A stretch of DNA of 15,941 nucleotides from NCBI GenBank assembly GCA_958407085.1, contig CATYHY010000019.1, positions 1 through 15,941 of the forward strand, given 5' to 3'. The notes beneath the pieces are model-generated. The model was not told where the DNA came from, did no database searches, and was given only the letters and a program-made list of their open reading frames with translations. The translations under genes and the position numbers were made by a program. This document shows, in pieces, positions 1 to 6,112 of the stretch (position 1 is the first letter of the stretch; each line of letters begins with the position of its first letter). The stretch comes from an uncultured Collinsella sp. (GTDB taxonomy: Bacteria; Actinomycetota; Coriobacteriia; Coriobacteriales; Coriobacteriaceae).

Positions 1-2
1 TC

Positions 3-710
3 CACCGCGCACTGCTAGATATCGAGCGGAATGAAGGCAGCGGCGGCCTGCAGGCGCTGTGGAACGTGAGTGACAAACTGCTGGGGCCTTGCCTCAACAC
101 CCTGCATGAGTTCGGGCCCATCCTGAAAAGCGGCGATCTCGACAATCCCGCACTCGCTCGCCACCTCTCCCCTGCCGTCATGTCCTATCACGGCATTCAA
201 TACCAGAGCATGGCACCCGAGGTGATGGATTCCGCGCAGCTCGCATGGCTGCAAGACCATCTGTGGATCCTCTCCGGCCTCTACGGGTGCGTTCGTCCCT
301 TTCATGCCGTCGAACCGTATCGGCTGGAGATGGGCGCGAAGCTCGCCGTTGACGATGCCCGAGACCTCTACGCGTTTTGGAGCGACAAGCTCGCGCGGGC
401 TATCGCCCCGGCAGGCTCAAACACCACGATCGTCAACCTCGCCAGCGTAGAGTATGCCAAAGCCGTTCTGCCCCACCTCGCGAGCGACGCCACGGCCGTC
501 ACATGCCTCTTTGGCGAGGGTATCCGCAACGGGAAGCCCATCCAACGGTCGACCGCCAGCAAAAAGGCGCGCGGCTCCATGGTGCGGTGGATGGCAGAAA
601 ACAAGCTCGAGGATGCAAGCGAACTCACCGCATTCAATATCGGCTATCGGCACATCCCCGAGCTTTCAGACAAAAACACCCTGGTTTTCATGAACGCGCA
701 GGCACAATAG
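3..710 (+). CDS. yaaA: Peroxide stress protein YaaA (DUF328/UPF0246), 5' truncated by window edge
   Basis: The reading frame is open from the first bases of the window, so the true start lies upstream. The GTG at 66 is an internal Val codon: it falls in a WNVSDKL segment matching the RISDKL block that sits about 50 residues into E. coli YaaA. About 235 codons are present against roughly 258 residues in E. coli. Family blocks seen are LSGLYGCVRPFHAVEPYRLEMG (split by family into LSGLYG and PYRLEMG), DLYAFW, IVNLAS-EY and KKARGSMVRW. Known role of the family: DNA-binding protein that limits intracellular iron and oxidative DNA damage during peroxide stress. It ends at TAG 708-710, only 23 bp from the stop of the convergent gene. 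Family call is secure; function is by homology. Confidence 0.93.
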   Translation, partial: HRALLDIERNEGSGGLQALWNVSDKLLGPCLNTLHEFGPILKSGDLDNPALARHLSPAVMSYHGIQYQSMAPEVMDSAQLAWLQDHLWILSGLYGCVRPFHAVEPYRLEMGAKLAVDDARDLYAFWSDKLARAIAPAGSNTTIVNLASVEYAKAVLPHLASDATAVTCLFGEGIRNGKPIQRSTASKKARGSMVRWMAENKLEDASELTAFNIGYRHIPELSDKNTLVFMNAQAQ

Positions 711-733
711 GCCCGCCGTTTCCAAACACCCCA

Positions 734-1249
734 TTACTCCGCCAAGCCATCGGCCTTTGCAATCTCGCTCGTCGAGCCATCTTGGTAGGTAATCTTAACG
801 TGCTCTACGTCGGATACCGTAACGCCCGACGGAGGTTCCAGACGCCACTCCGTCAGAGCGATATCCATGGTCGTGGGCACGCCCCCTTGATCTTTGAGCT
901 TCACCGTGAGTGTTTTGATTGCCGCATCAAACGTCACGCGTTCGATTTCTTCGCCCGGAATAGACCCGCCGCTCAGCTGCAGCTGCACAAACTCGTCACA
1001 CGGATACCAATAGTCGCCGGGTGCGGCAACCGTGTTGCCACCAGAAACTTTCATGGTCATAATCGGCAGGCCCTCGTCGGCTTCAAACTCCCAGGCGGCG
1101 CCGCCACGACCGCCGAACGTCCAAATACAAAAGGCAATCACCAGCACGGCAAGCACCGCAAAACCAATCGCGACCAACCCATGGTGCGCACGGCTTTCCT
1201 CGGCCGATACATCCCATTGCGTCTCTCGATATAGATGCTTGTCTTCCAT
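734..1249 (-). CDS. Membrane-anchored protein of unknown function
   Basis: 171 residues starting MEDKHLYRETQW. The ATG at 1249 was chosen because a GGGAGG Shine-Dalgarno lies a few bases upstream. The frame stays open far upstream, but that part is antisense to thiC and is not credible coding. After a short charged N-terminus there is one hydrophobic segment at about residues 23-43 (GLVAIGFAVLAVLVIAFCIW). An extracytoplasmic domain of about 125 residues follows, rich in Thr, Val, Gly and acidic residues, which looks beta-rich. It has two Cys (one in the membrane segment, one at about residue 83). No signal-peptidase or lipobox motif is obvious. It is divergent from thiC, with about 70 bp between its start and the riboswitch. 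I do not recognise the family. Confidence 0.75.
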   Translation of the reverse strand: MEDKHLYRETQWDVSAEESRAHHGLVAIGFAVLAVLVIAFCIWTFGGRGGAAWEFEADEGLPIMTMKVSGGNTVAAPGDYWYPCDEFVQLQLSGGSIPGEEIERVTFDAAIKTLTVKLKDQGGVPTTMDIALTEWRLEPPSGVTVSDVEHVKITYQDGSTSEIAKADGLAE

Positions 1250-1274
1250 GTACGCCTCCCCACAGGCACGCTCG

Positions 1275-1305
1275 TTAGGCCAATCGTACCCATTCGAGCT
1301 ATACT
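1275..1305 (+). promoter_or_regulatory. Candidate promoter for the TPP riboswitch-thiC transcript
   Basis: A good -10 hexamer, TATACT, lies at 1300-1305. A poor -35 match, TTAGGC at 1275-1280, sits 19 bp upstream. Transcription from here would begin near 1312, just ahead of the aptamer at 1322, which is the expected geometry. The -35 is weak, so only the -10 is convincing. Confidence 0.45.
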
Positions 1306-1321
1306 TGAGCCCATTACATAA

Positions 1322-1416
1322 ACGGGGAGCTTGCAGGACAAGACGGCAGGCTGAGACTGGGCGCGCCCGCCCTGACCCGCAAACCTGATATGGGTAATGC
1401 CAACGAAGGGAGCCGT
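1322..1416 (+). promoter_or_regulatory. TPP riboswitch (THI element) controlling thiC
   Basis: The conserved aptamer blocks are present in order: GGCTGAGA at about 1349-1356, then ACCTGATATGGGTAATGCC at about 1383-1401, then AACGAAGGGAG up to 1412. A closing P1 helix can be drawn between ACGG (1322-1325) and CCGT (1413-1416). The variable P3 arm is G/C-rich (1357-1380). The likely thiC Shine-Dalgarno, AAGGGAG (1406-1412), is part of the 3' conserved strand and lies 8 nt before the ATG at 1421. Ligand-stabilised folding should therefore mask the ribosome site directly, with no need for a separate expression platform. No terminator hairpin is visible between aptamer and start codon. The aptamer call rests on sequence match to the consensus; the control mechanism is inferred. 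Confidence 0.93.
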
Positions 1417-1420
1417 GCCA

Positions 1421-2755
1421 ATGAGCACACAGACCGAGCCCAAGCTCGTCACGCAAATCGACTTCGCCCGCGCCGGGCAGATCACACCGCAGATGAAGGA
1501 GGTCGCCGAGCGCGAGCATCGCGACCCCGAGTACATCCGCGAGCGCGTGGCCGACGGCCGCATCGCCATTCCCGCCAACATCGTGCATATCAAAAAGGGC
1601 ATGCGTGCCTTTGGCGTCGGCGAGGGCCTGTCCACCAAGGTCAACGTGAACTTGGGCATCTCGGGCGACAAGGCCGACGCCGCTGAGGAATGGAAGAAGG
1701 TCAAGATCGCCGAGGACTTTGGCGCCGACGCCATCATGGACCTCTCCAACTCGGGCAAGACGCGCCAGTTCCGCCAGCAGCTCATCGACGAGACGCCGCT
1801 CATGGTAGGCACCGTCCCCATGTACGATGCCATCGGCTACATGGAAAAGCCGCTGGTCAAGCTGACCAAGGACGATCTGCTCGAGGTCGTGCGTGCACAC
1901 GCCGAAGACGGCGTGGACTTTATGACCATCCACTGCGGCATCAATAAATCGGTCATCAAGACCTTCAAGGAGACCGGCCGCCTCATGAACATCGTCAGCC
2001 GCGGCGGCTCGCTGCTGTTTGGCTGGATGGAAGTCACCGGTAACGAGAACCCCTTCTACGAGTTCTACGACGAGGTGCTCGAAATCTGCCACGAGTACGA
2101 CGTAACGATCTCGCTCGGCGACTCCTGCCGCCCGGGCTGTCTCTACGACTCCAACGACGCCACCGAGACTGCCGAGATGATCGAACTGGGCAAGCTGTGC
2201 AAGCGTGCTTGGGCCGCCGGCGTCCAGGTCATGGTCGAGGGCCCGGGTCACATGGCGCTCGACGAGATCGCCGCCAATATGAAGCTGCAGAAGCGTCTGT
2301 GCCACAACGCCCCGTTCTATGTGCTGGGGCCGCTGGTGACCGATATCGGCGTGGGTTACGACCACATCACCGCTGCCATCGGCGGCGCCATCTCCGCCAG
2401 CTCCGGCGCCGACTTCCTGTGCTACGTGACACCGGCAGAGCACCTATGCCTGCCCAACGCCCAGGACGTACTCGACGGCCTCATGGCCACCAAGATCGCC
2501 GCACACGCCGCCGACATCGCCAAGAAGGTGCCGCACGCCCGCGACATGGACGACAAGATGGGCCAGGCACGCCGCAAGCTCGACTGGGACGCCATGTGGA
2601 AGTGCGCGCTCGACCCGGTTACGGGCAAGAAGCGCTACGAGGAGTCCCCCGCCGCCACCGAAGGCACTTGCACCATGTGTGGCAAGATGTGTGCCGTCCG
2701 CACCGTCAACAAGATTTTCGAGGGCACCACGATCGACCTCGGCATGGAGGACTAG
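1421..2755 (+). CDS. thiC: Phosphomethylpyrimidine (HMP-P) synthase ThiC, short form
   Basis: 444 residues from ATG 1421. An in-frame ATG at 1397 lies in the riboswitch core (GTAATGCC) and is rejected as the start. ThiC is a radical-SAM enzyme that converts aminoimidazole ribotide to HMP-phosphate in thiamine synthesis. Recognisable segments include IPANIVH, VNVNLGISGDKAD, MDLSNSGK, PMYDAIGY, DFMTIHCGIN, ISLGDSCRPG, VMVEGPGHMALDEI and YVTPAEHLCLPN. The C-terminal cluster motif is C417-TM-C420-GKM-C424, that is CX2CX3C. Long-form ThiC proteins (about 590-630 aa in Bacillus and E. coli) have CX2CX4C. The short length and lack of the N-terminal extension match the approximately 430-residue forms found in anaerobes and archaea. 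Expression is expected to fall when TPP is abundant. Confidence 0.97.
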   Translation: MSTQTEPKLVTQIDFARAGQITPQMKEVAEREHRDPEYIRERVADGRIAIPANIVHIKKGMRAFGVGEGLSTKVNVNLGISGDKADAAEEWKKVKIAEDFGADAIMDLSNSGKTRQFRQQLIDETPLMVGTVPMYDAIGYMEKPLVKLTKDDLLEVVRAHAEDGVDFMTIHCGINKSVIKTFKETGRLMNIVSRGGSLLFGWMEVTGNENPFYEFYDEVLEICHEYDVTISLGDSCRPGCLYDSNDATETAEMIELGKLCKRAWAAGVQVMVEGPGHMALDEIAANMKLQKRLCHNAPFYVLGPLVTDIGVGYDHITAAIGGAISASSGADFLCYVTPAEHLCLPNAQDVLDGLMATKIAAHAADIAKKVPHARDMDDKMGQARRKLDWDAMWKCALDPVTGKKRYEESPAATEGTCTMCGKMCAVRTVNKIFEGTTIDLGMED

Positions 2756-2760
2756 CCCTG

Positions 2761-2836
2761 TCGCCGCGGCCGCTTCTGGCGGCGAGCTGGTGCCTGTCAA
2801 TTGTTGACGTGTGAACATTTGCTTACATTTGCGTAA
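2761..2836 (+). promoter_or_regulatory. thiC-thiD intergenic dyads and direct repeat
   Basis: Just after thiC a 7-bp stem (TCGCCGC 2761-2767 with GCGGCGA 2779-2785) has no following T-run, so it is at best a weak terminator. It is followed by a dyad GTCAA-TTG-TTGAC (2796-2808) and a direct repeat of ACATTTGC at 2815-2822 and 2825-2832, exactly 10 bp apart. A TTAC/GTAA dyad (2823-2826, 2833-2836) overlaps the second copy. The 10-bp phasing on one face of the helix is operator-like. No regulator is identified. Confidence 0.3.
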
Positions 2837-2885
2837 AAATTACATCTCGCGCCCGGGTTCGGCATATCGCCGGCCTGGGCATCTT

Positions 2886-2891
2886 TATAAT
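2886..2891 (+). promoter_or_regulatory. thiD promoter -10 element
   Basis: A consensus TATAAT lies 46 bp before the thiD start codon. No good -35 is found at 16-18 bp upstream, so activation or an extended element may be needed. It indicates that thiD has its own transcript and need not depend on the thiC riboswitch. Confidence 0.5.
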
Positions 2892-2937
2892 GCTGGCTTA
2901 AAGACCCATTTGAATCCGACCAGACAAGGGAGCGAAC

Positions 2938-3768
2938 ATGGATCGCAGCAAGGTACCTGCCGTTCTATCCATCGCAGGATCCGATTCCAGCGGTGGCGCC
3001 GGCATTCAGGCCGACATTAAGACCATCACGGCGCACCGTCTGTATGCCGAGACAGCCATCACGGCCATCACCGCACAAAACACGCTCGGTGTCACCGCCG
3101 TGCAAAATATCTCCCCCGATATCGTCGCTGCGCAAATTGACGCCGTCTTTGACGATATTCGCCCCAACGCAGTCAAAATCGGCATGGTTTCCTCTGCCGA
3201 GATTATCGAGGTTATCGCCGACCGCCTGAGTGCCTGGAACGCACAAAATATCGTCGTCGATCCCGTCATGGTCGCCACTTCGGGCGCACGGCTGATTGCC
3301 GAAGATGCCGCTGAGGCGCTCACGCGTCGCCTGTTCCCGCTGGCGACCGTCATCACGCCCAACATCCCCGAGGCCATGGCGCTGCTCGACTACGAGGTCG
3401 ATTCCGAGCGCACCCAGCAAAACGCCGCCATGCTCCTCACCCGCCGCTTTGGCTGCGCGTCCCTCGTTAAGGGCGGGCATTTTGTCAACGAGGCCAACGA
3501 CGTACTGGCCGAACCCGCGCCGCTCGATGATGAGGGCAACCACCTAGGCGATCCGCTCACCACGTGGTTCCGCCACAAGCGTATTGAGACCGACAACACG
3601 CACGGCACCGGCTGCACGCTCTCGTCCGCCATCGCCTGTGCGCTGGCGCAGGGCATGGATCTTGCCGACGCCGTCAACGCCGGCAAGGCCTACCTAACCG
3701 GCGCTCTCGCCGCCGGCTTTGACATGGGCAAAGGCTCCGGCCCCGTTAACCATATGTGGCAGTATTAA
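2938..3768 (+). CDS. thiD: Hydroxymethylpyrimidine/phosphomethylpyrimidine kinase ThiD
   Basis: 276 residues, normal for the family. ThiD phosphorylates HMP and HMP-P to HMP-PP, the pyrimidine substrate of thiamine-phosphate synthase, in the cytoplasm. The ribokinase-fold signatures are present: SIAGSDSSGGAGIQAD at residues 11-26 for substrate binding, VVDPVMVATSG at 106-116, and THGTGC at 221-226 with the anion-hole segment and C226. The start is supported by AAGGGAG at 2926-2932. No fused ThiE domain or second HMP kinase is seen. It follows thiC by 182 bp and appears separately promoted (TATAAT at 2886). Confidence 0.97.
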   Translation: MDRSKVPAVLSIAGSDSSGGAGIQADIKTITAHRLYAETAITAITAQNTLGVTAVQNISPDIVAAQIDAVFDDIRPNAVKIGMVSSAEIIEVIADRLSAWNAQNIVVDPVMVATSGARLIAEDAAEALTRRLFPLATVITPNIPEAMALLDYEVDSERTQQNAAMLLTRRFGCASLVKGGHFVNEANDVLAEPAPLDDEGNHLGDPLTTWFRHKRIETDNTHGTGCTLSSAIACALAQGMDLADAVNAGKAYLTGALAAGFDMGKGSGPVNHMWQY

Positions 3769-3782
3769 GACACGCAGTTCAA

Positions 3783-3819
3783 AACCACCGCAAAGGGGAC
3801 AGGCACCTTTGCGGTGGTT
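3783..3819 (+). repeat. REP-like perfect hairpin downstream of thiD
   Basis: AACCACCGCAAAGG (3783-3796) pairs perfectly with CCTTTGCGGTGGTT (3806-3819), a 14-bp stem with a 9-nt loop, GGACAGGCA. It lies 15 bp after the thiD stop. There is no T-run on the + strand, so it is not a canonical intrinsic terminator although it may serve as one. The GGGGACAGGCACC core resembles, from memory, dispersed hairpins associated with REP/RAYT elements in many bacteria. That link is an inference. Its arms resemble those of the hairpin at 4061-4093. Confidence 0.6.
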
Positions 3820-3829
3820 CCCACAAACA

Positions 3830-4046
3830 TCTCGATCTGTAACAGTTAGAGTCCATTTTTCGGCCCACCTGTTACAAATCGAGACATCCAAATTCCATTG
3901 AGAAGATAATCTCGATGTGTAACATTAACTCGGCAAAATCGACCCTAGATGTTACAGATCGAGACAAACGACCGATATCGACCTAAAATAATCTCAATCT
4001 GTAACATCTAGCCCGTTTTCGGCCTTACAACTGTTACAGATCAAGA
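3830..4046. repeat. Three tandem 55-bp palindromic repeats
   Basis: Unit 1 has arms 3830-3845 and 3869-3884, unit 2 has 3910-3925 and 3949-3964, and unit 3 has 3992-4007 and 4031-4046. Each unit is a 16-nt arm, an interior of exactly 23 nt, and a 16-nt arm. The left arm is close to TCTCGATCTGTAACAG and the right arm close to CTGTTACAGATCGAGA. Units 1 and 2 have one arm mismatch each and unit 3 has three. Centres are 80 and 82 bp apart. The interiors are also related: unit 1, unit 3 and the reverse complement of unit 2 share TAG near the start and a central TTTT followed by a CGG or CCG-type run. Unit 2 is therefore probably inverted. No credible ORF lies in 3769-4102. Confidence 0.85.
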
Positions 4047-4060
4047 CAAATCAACGAAAC

Positions 4061-4093
4061 AAGCCACCGCAAGGAGAACTATTGTGGTGGTTT
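4061..4093 (-). terminator. Hairpin after the SGNH hydrolase gene, probable terminator
   Basis: AAGCCACCGCAA (4061-4072) pairs with TTGTGGTGGTTT (4082-4093), 12 bp with two G-T wobbles and a 9-nt loop. On the - strand it begins 9 bp after the hydrolase stop and is followed by CTTGTTTCGTTGATTT, which is T-rich but not a clean run. The CCACCGCAA arm is shared with the hairpin at 3783-3819. Confidence 0.5.
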
Positions 4094-4102
4094 GGGGCCG
4101 TG

Positions 4103-4762
4103 CTACTCACCGAGCATCTCTTGGAGCTTGGCTGCCACGGCGTGACCCAGGCTCTCATGGCTTTCGGGCATCATATGCAGATAGTCGATATCGCCCGGCT
4201 CGGCAAAGTCGGCGGCATTCAAAAAGTCGCAGCCAAACTGCTCAGCCACATGCGCGTAGTACTCACCAAAATGTTCCGAGGCTTCTACGGAATGCTCGTC
4301 AAAATCGGTCATATATACGTCGGCGATCTGCGGCTTAATCTTGATAGGCGCCATCAGCAGAATGCGCGGACAAGGCGCAGCGTCGGTCCACGGAAACGCG
4401 CGGACGGCGCGAATCAGCGCCATGGCGCCACGGGCGATATCGGAAGCTGTCACGTTAAAGACCGTCTTACAGTCGTTGGTGCCCAGCATGATCACAATGG
4501 CGTCCAGCGGCTTATGGGCCTCGAGCAGCATCGGCAGTGCGCGGATGCCGTTAAGATTGGTGTTCAGATGGCACATGTCGTCGCGTACCGTCGTGCGGCC
4601 GTTGAGGCCTTCTTCAATTACATGCCAGCCCTCGCCTAAGTCACGTTGGGCCACGCCGCACCAGCGCACATCCTGCGCATAGCGCACCGCGGTGCCGTCG
4701 CGCATGCCCGCCGGATCGTAACCATAGGTGTTGCTGTCGCCAAAGCATAGAACGTTTTTCAT
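4103..4762 (-). CDS. SGNH/GDSL hydrolase, arylesterase-like
   Basis: 219 residues, cytoplasmic (no signal peptide). The SGNH blocks are complete: block I FGDSN with nucleophile Ser10, block II Gly in EEGLNGRTT (G52), block III MLGTND with N96, and block V DYLH with D193 and H196. The overall pattern (CFGDSNT-GYDP, RWCGVAQRDLG, VIEEGLNGRTT, LPMLLEAHKPLD, IMLGTND) closely follows the arylesterase/acyltransferase type known from Mycobacterium smegmatis. It should hydrolyse short acyl esters; the natural substrate is unknown. The start is supported by GAGGGG just upstream. A strong terminator for the preceding gene ends 19 bp before this start, leaving little room for a dedicated promoter. Confidence 0.9.
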   Translation of the reverse strand: MKNVLCFGDSNTYGYDPAGMRDGTAVRYAQDVRWCGVAQRDLGEGWHVIEEGLNGRTTVRDDMCHLNTNLNGIRALPMLLEAHKPLDAIVIMLGTNDCKTVFNVTASDIARGAMALIRAVRAFPWTDAAPCPRILLMAPIKIKPQIADVYMTDFDEHSVEASEHFGEYYAHVAEQFGCDFLNAADFAEPGDIDYLHMMPESHESLGHAVAAKLQEMLGE

Positions 4763-4781
4763 CGTAAGCCCCTCGCTCAGT

Positions 4782-4813
4782 AAAAAACCGACGGAAGCAG
4801 CCTCTCCCGCCGG
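4782..4813 (-). terminator. Intrinsic terminator after the PARG-like gene
   Basis: On the - strand CCGGCGG (4813-4807) pairs with CCGTCGG (4794-4788), 7 bp with one G-T, with a 12-nt loop, followed by six T (4787-4782). It lies 27 bp beyond the PARG-like stop codon and only 19 bp before the hydrolase start, so it could act as an attenuator between the two. Confidence 0.8.
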
Positions 4814-4840
4814 CTCGACCCATCTGTCAGCACGTACCGA

Positions 4841-5974
4841 TTACAGGTACTTGCGCCAATCGTCCTCGTCCTCATCATCCTCGGTAGCAGCCTGGATCTG
4901 CTCGGCGGCGCGAGCTGCCGCAGCGCGAGCGGCAACCTGGGCATAGGACTCCTCGTTGCGCTTGGGGAAGTTTGCCAGCACGTGCTCGAACTTGGCAAAA
5001 TCCTCATCCCAGCGCGTAGAAGGCACGGCAAAGAAGACTTGCTTGACCTTAAAGTCGCCCGACGCGAGCTCCTTGCGGAAGAGCTCGGCCACGGCCTCTG
5101 CGTCAAAGCCGTTGTTGTCGCAGCCCCAAGCGCCCAGCACGAGCTTCTCGCGACCTAGCTCGTCGCAGATGGCAAGCACAAAGCGAATGCGGTCGCGCAG
5201 GGCATCCAGCAGAACATCGTCGCTCACGCGATACTCCTGGCGGGCGCGCCTAACGTTGGGCGCGGCGGCCACGATCACGTCGGCGTATGCATGCACGTGG
5301 TTGCGGTCGAAGCGCACCGCAGGCACCACCAGCGCACGGTTTCGGTAAAGCTCGCAGTTGATGTTGCGGCGACGGTTCTCGCCGTACCATTTGCGCTGCT
5401 TATCGAGAACGTTGTACAGATACGAATCGGCGCACAGCGTGGCCTCCTGGCCCAGATAACCCTGAATATAGCCACCGCCCGGATTGGTGAACGAGGCAAA
5501 GGCGAGCACGGCCATGTCGCAGAACTGCGCATAGCCACGACCGTTGTCCAAGATGGCCTGCGTGGTGGAGGCATCGAGCACGGTGACCTCGGGCAGAACC
5601 GGAGCGGGCTCCTCGGCGGCAGGCGTGGGCTCGATCTCCGCGGCTTCCTCTGCGGGCGCAGGCTCGGCCACGGCCTCGGTCTCGACGGACGCAACCTCAG
5701 CGGTCTCGACCTCAGCAGCCTCGACGTCCTCGGCAGCATGCTCCTCAGCAGCCGCTGCCTTCTGGGCCTTGACCTTCATCGCCGCGACAAAACCGACAGG
5801 CATACCATCGAACTCGCGCACGCCGGCAAGCGAACGCTCGATGTCCTTGGCGCAGGCCTCGGACACAGCCGCCACATGGCGCTCGGCGGCCTTGGCACGC
5901 GCCTCGCGCTTAGGATTGGGCTGACCCGCTCGGTTGGACCTGCGGTTACGGTTCCTGTTGTCGACGTCTGCCAT
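4841..5974 (-). CDS. PARG-like macrodomain protein (TIGR02452/DUF2263) with altered catalytic motif
   Basis: 377 residues. A basic N-terminus (1-35) and helical segment (to about 72) precede an Ala/Glu-rich low-complexity linker (about 73-127). The macrodomain-type core starts at about 130: VTVLDAST, MAVLAFASFTNPGGGYIQG, then DSYLYNVL. Further on come ALVVPAVRF, ADVIVAAAPNVR, KLVLGAWGCDNNGFD and VKQVFFAVPS. Bacterial-type poly(ADP-ribose) glycohydrolases carry GGG-X6-8-QEE, in which the last Glu is catalytic. Here GGG (166-168) is followed after seven residues by QEA (176-178), with codons CAG GAG GCC, so that Glu is Ala. The C-terminus is Ala-rich then acidic (EDDEDEDDW). The start is supported by GAAAGGTGA upstream. 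It may be an ADP-ribose binder or an inactive or altered hydrolase. Confidence 0.82.
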   Translation of the reverse strand: MADVDNRNRNRRSNRAGQPNPKREARAKAAERHVAAVSEACAKDIERSLAGVREFDGMPVGFVAAMKVKAQKAAAAEEHAAEDVEAAEVETAEVASVETEAVAEPAPAEEAAEIEPTPAAEEPAPVLPEVTVLDASTTQAILDNGRGYAQFCDMAVLAFASFTNPGGGYIQGYLGQEATLCADSYLYNVLDKQRKWYGENRRRNINCELYRNRALVVPAVRFDRNHVHAYADVIVAAAPNVRRARQEYRVSDDVLLDALRDRIRFVLAICDELGREKLVLGAWGCDNNGFDAEAVAELFRKELASGDFKVKQVFFAVPSTRWDEDFAKFEHVLANFPKRNEESYAQVAARAAAARAAEQIQAATEDDEDEDDWRKYL

Positions 5975-6040
5975 AAGTGGTCACCTTTCTCGGTCTCTGC
6001 CGCTATCGGCTTTTCCCATCCATGATACCCCGCCGCGTAC

Positions 6041-6066
6041 AAAAAAGACGGCCCCGAAGGACCGCC
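6041..6066 (-). terminator. Intrinsic terminator after the Bax inhibitor-1 family gene
   Basis: On the - strand GGCGGTCC (6066-6059), a TTCG tetraloop, GGGCCGTC (6054-6047), then six T (6046-6041). The stem is 8 bp including two wobbles. It separates the BI-1 gene from the PARG-like gene, so the latter needs its own promoter in 5975-6040. A TATCAT at 6027-6022 is the only -10 candidate I see there. Confidence 0.88.
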
Positions 6067-6112
6067 TTTCGCATCGATTTACACGCACGGCAAGCACCGC
6101 CGCAATTCGCCA

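Noticed and set aside
66..710. yaaA starting at GTG 66
   Set aside because: The frame is open to the window edge and family alignment shows that the GTG encodes an internal Val.
1250..2443. Long open frame on the - strand extending the small membrane protein to 569 codons
   Set aside because: It is antisense to thiC, where biased high-GC codons keep the reverse frame open. A good ribosome site and a sensible membrane-protein N-terminus place the start at 1249.
3694..3901. Small frames around the thiD end on both strands
   Set aside because: They run across the hairpin and palindromes and have no ribosome site or protein-like composition.
3830..4046. Possible CRISPR array
   Set aside because: There are only three units, each internally palindromic, with related interiors in place of unique spacers, and there are no cas genes nearby.
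3830..4046. Integron attC sites
   Set aside because: The size is similar, but the arms lack the RYYYAAC/GTTRRRY core arrangement and there are no gene cassettes or integrase.
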